A stretch of DNA of 11,635 nucleotides. It comes from JBBRLA01 sp038231615. GTDB taxonomy: Bacteria > Myxococcota_A > Polyangia > Palsa-1104 > JAEUJZ01. How positions within the stretch are numbered: position 1 is the stretch's first letter; each line of letters opens with the position of its first letter. A model generated the notes under the pieces. The model had not been told where the DNA came from. It ran no database searches and saw nothing but the letters and a program-made list of their open reading frames with translations. Made by a program: the position numbers and the translations under genes. Location of the stretch: NCBI GenBank assembly GCA_038231615.1, contig JBBRLA010000229.1, positions 1 through 11,635 of the forward strand, given 5' to 3'. Shown piece by piece: positions 6,986 to 11,635 of the stretch.

Positions 6986-8116
6986 ATGATGACAGGCCAG
7001 GTTCGGCGCATCGGCATCCTGACAGGCGGCGGAGATTGCCCCGGAATCAACGCGGTCATCCGGGCCGTCTATCGCTCGGCTACCTTGCGGCACGGCTGGC
7101 AGGTGCTGGGCATCGGGAACGGATTTGAAGGGCTCATCGACTTGGAACATCCGCCGAGTCATAACAACCGCTGGCTCAGCGATGAGAGGGTACGGGAAAT
7201 CCTGACGCAAGGAGGCAGCATCCTGGGCGCCTCGAACCGGGCCAACCCGTTCTGCTACGTGCCACCCGGCGGAGCGACACAAAACGAGACGGACGTGTCG
7301 GATCGGGTGCTGCACAACTTCGGCATCCTGGGCCTGGACGCGCTGGTCTGCGTCGGCGGCGATGGCACGATGGACATCGCCCACCGCCTCGCGCAGCAGG
7401 GTATGCCGGTGGTGGGGGTGCCCAAGACCATCGACAACGACCTCCTTGGAACCGACTACACCTTCGGCTTCAACACCGCGGTGCAGACCGCCGTGGACGC
7501 CATCGACCGGCTGCACACGACGGCAGAAAGCCACGACCGGGTCATGTTCATCGAGGTCATGGGGCGCAACACCGGCTGGATCGCCCTGTACGCAGGCATC
7601 GCCGGCGGGGCCGACGTCATCCTCATCCCGGAACTTCCTTATTCCGAGCCGGCCATCTGTGCCGCCATCCGGCGGCGACTCGAACACGGGCAGCGCTTCT
7701 GCATCGTGGTGGTCGCCGAGGGGGCACGACCCGAAGATGGCGAGTCCAGCTACGCAACACAGCCCCTGCCGGGACGCGCCCGGCGTCTGGGCGGCGCGGC
7801 CGAACATCTGGCGGCCGCACTGGCCTCCCGGATCGAGCTGGAACACCGCGTGACCGTCCTTGGGCACTTGCAGCGGGGCGGTTCTCCCAACGCCTTCGAT
7901 CGGCTGCTGGCGACGCGCTTCGGGACCGGCGCCGTCGAACTGGTGGCCCACGGGCTCTTCGATCAGGTCGTGTGCGTCCGGAGCCACGCCAACATCGGAG
8001 TGCCCATCGTTGACGCCATCGCTCACCTCCACGGGGTCGACCGCAAGGAGGAGCTTCTGGACGCAGGGCGCTCCATCGGCATTTCCTTCGGATCCGGCGA
8101 CGAGTTGGAAGCATGA
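6986..8116 (+). CDS. pfkA: 6-phosphofructokinase (PFK-A superfamily, mixed ATP/PPi group)
   Basis: With the start at 6986 the protein has 376 residues. It phosphorylates fructose 6-phosphate to fructose 1,6-bisphosphate in glycolysis, or runs reversibly if PPi-dependent. Motifs in order: phosphate-donor loop TGGGDCPGINAV (13-24), GGDGT (124-128), PKTIDNDLLGTD (146-157) with catalytic-base Asp150, sugar-binding MGRNTG (192-197), PELPY (215-219), VVVAEGA (241-247), and LGHLQRGGSPNAFDR (292-306). Gly127 (E. coli Gly104) is the ATP-type residue. Lys147 (E. coli Gly124) is the residue usual in PPi-dependent and group III enzymes, so the phosphoryl donor is ambiguous. The open frame extends upstream to 6818, but those codons are unlike the family, and the family-like protein begins at the tandem ATGs at 6986/6989, which lack a strong ribosome site. 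The stop overlaps the next gene's ATG by four bases. Confidence 0.92.
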   Translation: MMTGQVRRIGILTGGGDCPGINAVIRAVYRSATLRHGWQVLGIGNGFEGLIDLEHPPSHNNRWLSDERVREILTQGGSILGASNRANPFCYVPPGGATQNETDVSDRVLHNFGILGLDALVCVGGDGTMDIAHRLAQQGMPVVGVPKTIDNDLLGTDYTFGFNTAVQTAVDAIDRLHTTAESHDRVMFIEVMGRNTGWIALYAGIAGGADVILIPELPYSEPAICAAIRRRLEHGQRFCIVVVAEGARPEDGESSYATQPLPGRARRLGGAAEHLAAALASRIELEHRVTVLGHLQRGGSPNAFDRLLATRFGTGAVELVAHGLFDQVVCVRSHANIGVPIVDAIAHLHGVDRKEELLDAGRSIGISFGSGDELEA

Positions 8117-10875
8117 ACCCAAAAAGGCCCCGTCCCGCCGACCCGGTGCACGACGTCCTGCGACGGGAACCGACGCCGCTGGGCCCCTTCTTCGCCCCCC
8201 GCAGCGTCGCCGTCATCGGCGCCACCGAGAGCGCCGGCAGCGTCGGACGTACCCTGCTGTGGAACCTGATCAAAAACCCCTTCGGGGGCCTGGTCTTTCC
8301 CGTGAACCCCAAGCGAAAAAGCGTGCTCGGGATCAAGGCGTACCCCGGCATCCTGGACCTGCCCGACCCGGTGGACCTGGCGGTGGTGGTGACCCCGGCC
8401 CCCGCGGTCCCCGGCATCATCGGCGAGTGCGCCCAAGCCGGCGTGCCCGCGGCGATCGTCATCTCGGCCGGGTTCAAAGAACTGGGTCCGCCAGGCGCGG
8501 AACTGGAGCGCCAGATTCAAGAGCGCGCCGGCAGGATGCGCATCATCGGGCCCAACTGCCTGGGCGTCATGTGTCCCGCCTCGGGACTCAACGCCACCTT
8601 TGCCGCCGGCATGGCGTTGCCGGGCAACGTGGCCTTCATCAGCCAGAGCGGGGCGCTGTGCACCGCCATCCTCGACTGGAGCCTGCGCGAGCGCGTCGGC
8701 TTCAGCACCTTCGCATCGGTGGGCTCCATGCTCGACGTGGGCTGGGGGGACCTCATCGACCACCTGGGCAGCGACCCGCAGACCCAGAGCATCCTCATCT
8801 ACATGGAGACCATCGGCGACGCGCGGGCCTTCCTATCGGCGGCGCGCGAGGTGGCGCTGACCAAGCCGATCATCGTCATCAAGGCCGGACGCACCGAGGC
8901 CGCCGCCCGGGCCGCCTCGTCCCACACCGGCGCCCTGGCCGGCAGCGATGAAGTGCTCGCCGCCGCCTTCCGCCGCTGCGGCGTCCTGCGCGTCAGCCGC
9001 ATCGACGAACTTTTCCACATGGCCCAGGTACTGGCCCGGCAGCCGCGCCCGCGTGGCCCGCGGCTGACCATCTTGACCAACGCGGGCGGCCCCGCCGTGC
9101 TGGCCACCGATGCCCTCGTCGCCGCCGCCGGGATGCTGGCGCCGCTATCTCCAGAGACGATGACCGCGCTCAACGACCTTCTACCCCCGCACTGGAGCCG
9201 CAACAATCCCATCGACATCCTGGGCGACGCCGGCCCGGATCGCTACAGGAAAGCCCTGGAGATCGTCGCCAAAGAGCCCCAGAGCGATGGCATCCTGGTC
9301 GTACTGACCCCGCAGGACATGACCGATCCCACACAGACCGCCGAGCAGATCCGGTCCCTGGCGCGCATCCCCGGGGTGCCGATCCTTGCTAGCTGGATGG
9401 GCGGATCCGCGGTCACGGCGGGCAACGACATCCTCAACCGCGCGGGCATCCCCACCTTTGAATTCCCCGACGCCGCGGCGCGGGCTTTTGCTTATATGTG
9501 GCGTTACAGCTACAACCTGCGCGGGCTCTACGAGACGCCATCGCTGGGCGGCGATCTGTGTACCCGGGCTGGCGCCGAGGCGGCGAAGAGCATCCTCGGG
9601 CGGGCGCGGGAGGCCGGGCGGACGCTGCTCACCGAGGCGGAGTCGAAAGACCTCTTGCGGGCCTACGGCCTCCCCACGGTGGAGACCCAGGTGGCCTCCA
9701 GCGTGGAGGATGCGGTGCGCCGCGCCGCCGACATCGGCTACCCGGTGGTCCTCAAGCTGCACTCGGAAGTACTGATCCACAAGAGCGATGTGGGCGGGGT
9801 GAAACTCCACCTGGCTGACGCTGAGAGCGTACACCGCGCCTTCGTCGAGATCCAGGATGCGGCCCTGGCCCAGGCTGGCACGGCGGCGTTTTCCGGTGTC
9901 ACCGTGCAGCCCATGGTGCAGGAGAAGGGCCACGAGCTGATCCTCGGCAGCCACACCGACCCGCAGTTCGGCCCGGTGCTGCTCTTCGGCGCGGGCGGGA
10001 TCCTGGTGGAGGTGTTCCGTGACTGCGCGCTGGCCCTGCCGCCGCTGAACGCGACCCTGGCCCGCCGCATGATGGAGCAGACCCGCATCTTCACCGCCCT
10101 GCAAGGGGTGCGCGGGCAAAAGCCGGTGGACTTTGCAGCCCTGGAGCAAATTCTGGTCCGCTTCAGCCAGCTCGTGGTCGAGCAGCGCATGATCAAGGAG
10201 ATCGACATCAACCCCCTTTGGGTCTCTTCCGGGCGGATCGTGGCCCTGGACGCCCGGGTCATCCTCCACGAGGCAGGCATGACCGAGGACCGGTTGCCCC
10301 GGCTGGCCATCCGTCCCTACCCCGAGCACTACGTCGGATCGTGGACCCTGCGAGACGGCACCCCGGTGACCATCCGTCCCATCCGCCCCGAGGACGAACC
10401 CATGGTGGTCCACCTGCACGAGGGCCTGTCGGAGCGCAGTGTGCGACTGCGCTACTTCCAGGCCCTCAAGCTGGACCAGCGCACGGCCCACGAGCGCCTC
10501 ATCCGCGTGTGCTTCGTCGACTACGACCGCGAGATGGCGCTGGTCGCCGAGCATGCCGACGCGACCACGGGAGATCGCCAGATCCTGGGGATGGCGCGCC
10601 TGAGCCGGCAGCGCTTCTGCCGCGAGGCCGAGTTCTCCCTGCTGATCAGCGACAAGTGGCAGCACCACGGGCTGGGGACGGAACTCCTGCGGCGCCTTCT
10701 GCACATTGGCGAGGCCGAGCAGATAAGTCGCATCACCGCCGACATCCTTTCGGACAACCTGGACATGCAGCGGGTGTGCCAGCGACTCGGCTTCAAGCTG
10801 AGCTACAGCCTGGAAGACCCCATTGTCAAGGCGGAGATCACCTTGCCCGTGGCGGCGGCGTCAAGCCGAACCTGA
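8113..10875 (+). CDS. ADP-forming acyl-CoA synthetase-like protein fused to GNAT acetyltransferase (Pat/YfiQ architecture)
   Basis: A 920-residue, four-part protein. Residues about 22-150 are a CoA-binding Rossmann domain (FFAPRSVAVIGATESAGSVG, VFPVNPKR, GPNCLGV). Residues about 170-470 are the succinyl-CoA ligase-like region (ISQSGAL, and SHTGALAGSDE with His271 at the phospho-histidine position). Residues about 500-725 are an ATP-grasp domain (LLRAYGLPTVET, LKLHSEVLIHKSDVGGVKL, LFGAGGI, EIDINPLW). Residues about 743-910 are a GNAT domain with the acetyl-CoA loop QHHGLGTELLRRL (850-862) and a nearby acidic residue Glu840. Homologues of this domain order acetylate lysines on metabolic enzymes such as acetyl-CoA synthetase, and some also make acyl-CoA with ADP formation. 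In Salmonella Pat the synthetase half has lost its catalytic His; here it is kept, so this copy may do both. The ATG overlaps the phosphofructokinase stop (ATGA), implying translational coupling. The gene symbol is left blank because activity is unproven. Confidence 0.92.
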   Translation: MNPKRPRPADPVHDVLRREPTPLGPFFAPRSVAVIGATESAGSVGRTLLWNLIKNPFGGLVFPVNPKRKSVLGIKAYPGILDLPDPVDLAVVVTPAPAVPGIIGECAQAGVPAAIVISAGFKELGPPGAELERQIQERAGRMRIIGPNCLGVMCPASGLNATFAAGMALPGNVAFISQSGALCTAILDWSLRERVGFSTFASVGSMLDVGWGDLIDHLGSDPQTQSILIYMETIGDARAFLSAAREVALTKPIIVIKAGRTEAAARAASSHTGALAGSDEVLAAAFRRCGVLRVSRIDELFHMAQVLARQPRPRGPRLTILTNAGGPAVLATDALVAAAGMLAPLSPETMTALNDLLPPHWSRNNPIDILGDAGPDRYRKALEIVAKEPQSDGILVVLTPQDMTDPTQTAEQIRSLARIPGVPILASWMGGSAVTAGNDILNRAGIPTFEFPDAAARAFAYMWRYSYNLRGLYETPSLGGDLCTRAGAEAAKSILGRAREAGRTLLTEAESKDLLRAYGLPTVETQVASSVEDAVRRAADIGYPVVLKLHSEVLIHKSDVGGVKLHLADAESVHRAFVEIQDAALAQAGTAAFSGVTVQPMVQEKGHELILGSHTDPQFGPVLLFGAGGILVEVFRDCALALPPLNATLARRMMEQTRIFTALQGVRGQKPVDFAALEQILVRFSQLVVEQRMIKEIDINPLWVSSGRIVALDARVILHEAGMTEDRLPRLAIRPYPEHYVGSWTLRDGTPVTIRPIRPEDEPMVVHLHEGLSERSVRLRYFQALKLDQRTAHERLIRVCFVDYDREMALVAEHADATTGDRQILGMARLSRQRFCREAEFSLLISDKWQHHGLGTELLRRLLHIGEAEQISRITADILSDNLDMQRVCQRLGFKLSYSLEDPIVKAEITLPVAAASSRT

Positions 10876-11216
10876 CCGGCTCCTGGCGTTCGGGAGAGAT
10901 CGCCCCTGTCGACCTGCGCGTGGCCTGCTGCTTGCCGGCGATGAGGTGCCAGGTGCTGGCCGGATCCGGCCACTTGATTTCAAAACCAGCCAGGCGATTT
11001 GAACTCCAGCCACTTGCTCCGGCAAAACTAGCCACAGATCAGAATGCGTGAGGTAGCTCACTTTGATCGGCTGCGAACTTCAGGAGGAAATGAGGGTACT
11101 GGCCGGATCCAGCCACCTGGCGGAGTCCGCGCAGGCCGACGCGATCCAGAAACCGGCGACCACTGCCAAGGCCGCTGCCCGCCGGTGGAAGAAGCAGCAT
11201 CCTACCAGTGCCGCAG
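10876..11216. other. Gene-free junction region with repeats
   Basis: No convincing gene fits these 341 bases. A short frame with an AGGAGG just upstream starts at ATG 11090 (45 codons, stop at 11227) and another starts at ATG 11044 (58 codons), but neither product is recognisable and both run through the repeat region. The main content is the GCCA repeat ladder and palindrome listed separately. It looks like the border between the core operon and an accessory segment. Confidence 0.5.
10953..11119. repeat. Palindrome plus GCCA-centred repeat ladder, possible IS21-like end
   Basis: A 24-base direct repeat lies at 10953-10976 and 11096-11119 with 21 of 24 bases identical; both copies contain CTGGCCGGATCC. 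In the first copy, 10957-10972 is a perfect 16-base palindrome (TGGCCGGATCCGGCCA). Between them, related motifs centred on GCCA occur at 10969, 10989, 11009, 11031 and again at 11112, so the first four are spaced 20, 20 and 22 bases. On the minus strand they read as repeated GTGGCTGG/CTGGCTGG followed by AT-richer bases. Several roughly 20-base repeats at an end are typical of IS21-family transposase binding sites, and an iteron array is an alternative. No transposase gene is visible. Confidence 0.5.
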
Positions 11217-11635
11217 CTAAGACTTAGGTTGCTTCAGGGGCTTTTGCTTGGTGTCTACGAGCTTCGTTTCGAGTGCAGCATTCCGTTGCGCCTGACGGGC
11301 AGGCTGCACAAAGTAGAAGTCGAACAAGCCCTCAAGGGTGTTAAGCGAAGTCTCTGCCTCGCCTGGCTCGACGTCACAGATTTCGCCCGTATGGGCCGCC
11401 TTGATGGGGTGAGCGGCAAAATTCCCTATGTTTCGTATTCCGTCAACCTCCTTGGCCAGATAGCTCGGCAGTTCATTTCGGCTTAGCAGATTGTCGATTT
11501 GCTTTGAAAGATCGTCCGTGCGGAAATGAAGATGATTCTCTAGCAGGTTTTGCAGACACCGACGACTGAGGGCGGCACTCGCCTTGGGGCTGTGGGGCAG
11601 GACTGCACAGGCTTCGAGAAACTCGTCAGCTAGAC
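11217..11635 (-). CDS. DUF4145-like protein, C-terminal part only
   Basis: An open minus-strand frame enters from the right edge and stops at TAG (11219-11217), giving 138 visible residues without the N-terminus. The visible part starts in a helical segment (LADEFLEACAVLPHSPKASA), then LSRRCLQNLL, DDLSKQIDNLL, and the diagnostic VDGIRNIGNFAAHP, followed by EAETSLNTLEGLFDFYFV and a polar tail rich in Lys/Gln. The R-N-x-GN-x-AAH block after two helices is the pattern of DUF4145, a helical family often found near or fused to restriction and other defence genes and probably related to HEPN folds; that relation is from memory and tentative. Composition is lower in G/C than in the core genes (28 of 60 bases at 11461-11520), consistent with later acquisition. 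The repeat-rich junction ends just downstream of its stop. Activity cannot be predicted. Confidence 0.75.
   Translation of the reverse strand, partial: LADEFLEACAVLPHSPKASAALSRRCLQNLLENHLHFRTDDLSKQIDNLLSRNELPSYLAKEVDGIRNIGNFAAHPIKAAHTGEICDVEPGEAETSLNTLEGLFDFYFVQPARQAQRNAALETKLVDTKQKPLKQPKS

Noticed and set aside
9181..10704. 507-codon minus-strand frame opposite the synthetase/acetyltransferase
   Set aside because: Its product is His/Gln/Gly/Arg-rich without motifs, and the plus strand carries four contiguous recognisable domains.
11090..11227. Short 45-codon frame with AGGAGG upstream
   Set aside because: It has a tempting ribosome site, but it starts inside the repeat ladder, has a low-complexity product and overlaps the end of the DUF4145-like gene.
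11208..11486. Plus-strand 92-residue frame at the right edge
   Set aside because: It overlaps the minus-strand DUF4145-like gene, which has a conserved motif block; this frame has none.

Overview
The window is GC-rich throughout most of its length. It carries Shine-Dalgarno-type starts, tight operons, a Hanks-type kinase fold with a long Ala/Pro linker and single C-terminal membrane anchor, a class II photolyase and a phage-tail-like protein. This mix suggests a large-genome GC-rich bacterium such as a myxobacterium or related deltaproteobacterium. That assignment is inference from gene content; no rRNA or other phylogenetic marker is present.

Left part, minus strand (1-4904). Four genes read leftward. 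From upstream to downstream they are: a small CmpB-type (PF06541-like) membrane protein; a lipoprotein with a SurA-like segment fused to a DsbA-type thioredoxin domain; a protein-kinase-fold protein that lacks the beta-3 lysine and the DFG motif, so probably a pseudokinase; and a T4 gp19-like tail tube protein. The last gene runs off the left edge through a long (Asn-Ser-Ala)n tail encoded by a 9-bp tandem repeat. The thioredoxin and pseudokinase genes are separated by only 18 bases and very likely form one operon. About 260 bases with an inverted repeat separate the pseudokinase from the tail gene.

Middle, plus strand (4993-10875). A class II CPD photolyase gene starts divergently from the membrane-protein gene. 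A non-coding stretch of about 540 bases follows, with an AT-richer core and a perfect TATAAT box. It leads into a two-gene unit: a 6-phosphofructokinase of the GGDG/PKTIDND type, then a 920-residue ADP-forming acyl-CoA synthetase-like protein fused to a C-terminal GNAT acetyltransferase domain (Pat/YfiQ architecture). These two genes overlap by four bases (ATGA), so glycolytic flux and acetyl-CoA or protein acetylation are probably controlled together.

Right edge (10876-11635). About 340 bases without a convincing gene hold a 16-base palindrome, a 24-base direct repeat and a ladder of GCCA-centred repeats spaced 20, 20 and 22 bases. This resembles the multi-repeat end of an IS21-like element or an iteron array. 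Beyond it, base composition falls and a partial minus-strand gene enters from the right, encoding the C-terminal part of a DUF4145-like protein. I read this as the border of an accessory or mobile segment.
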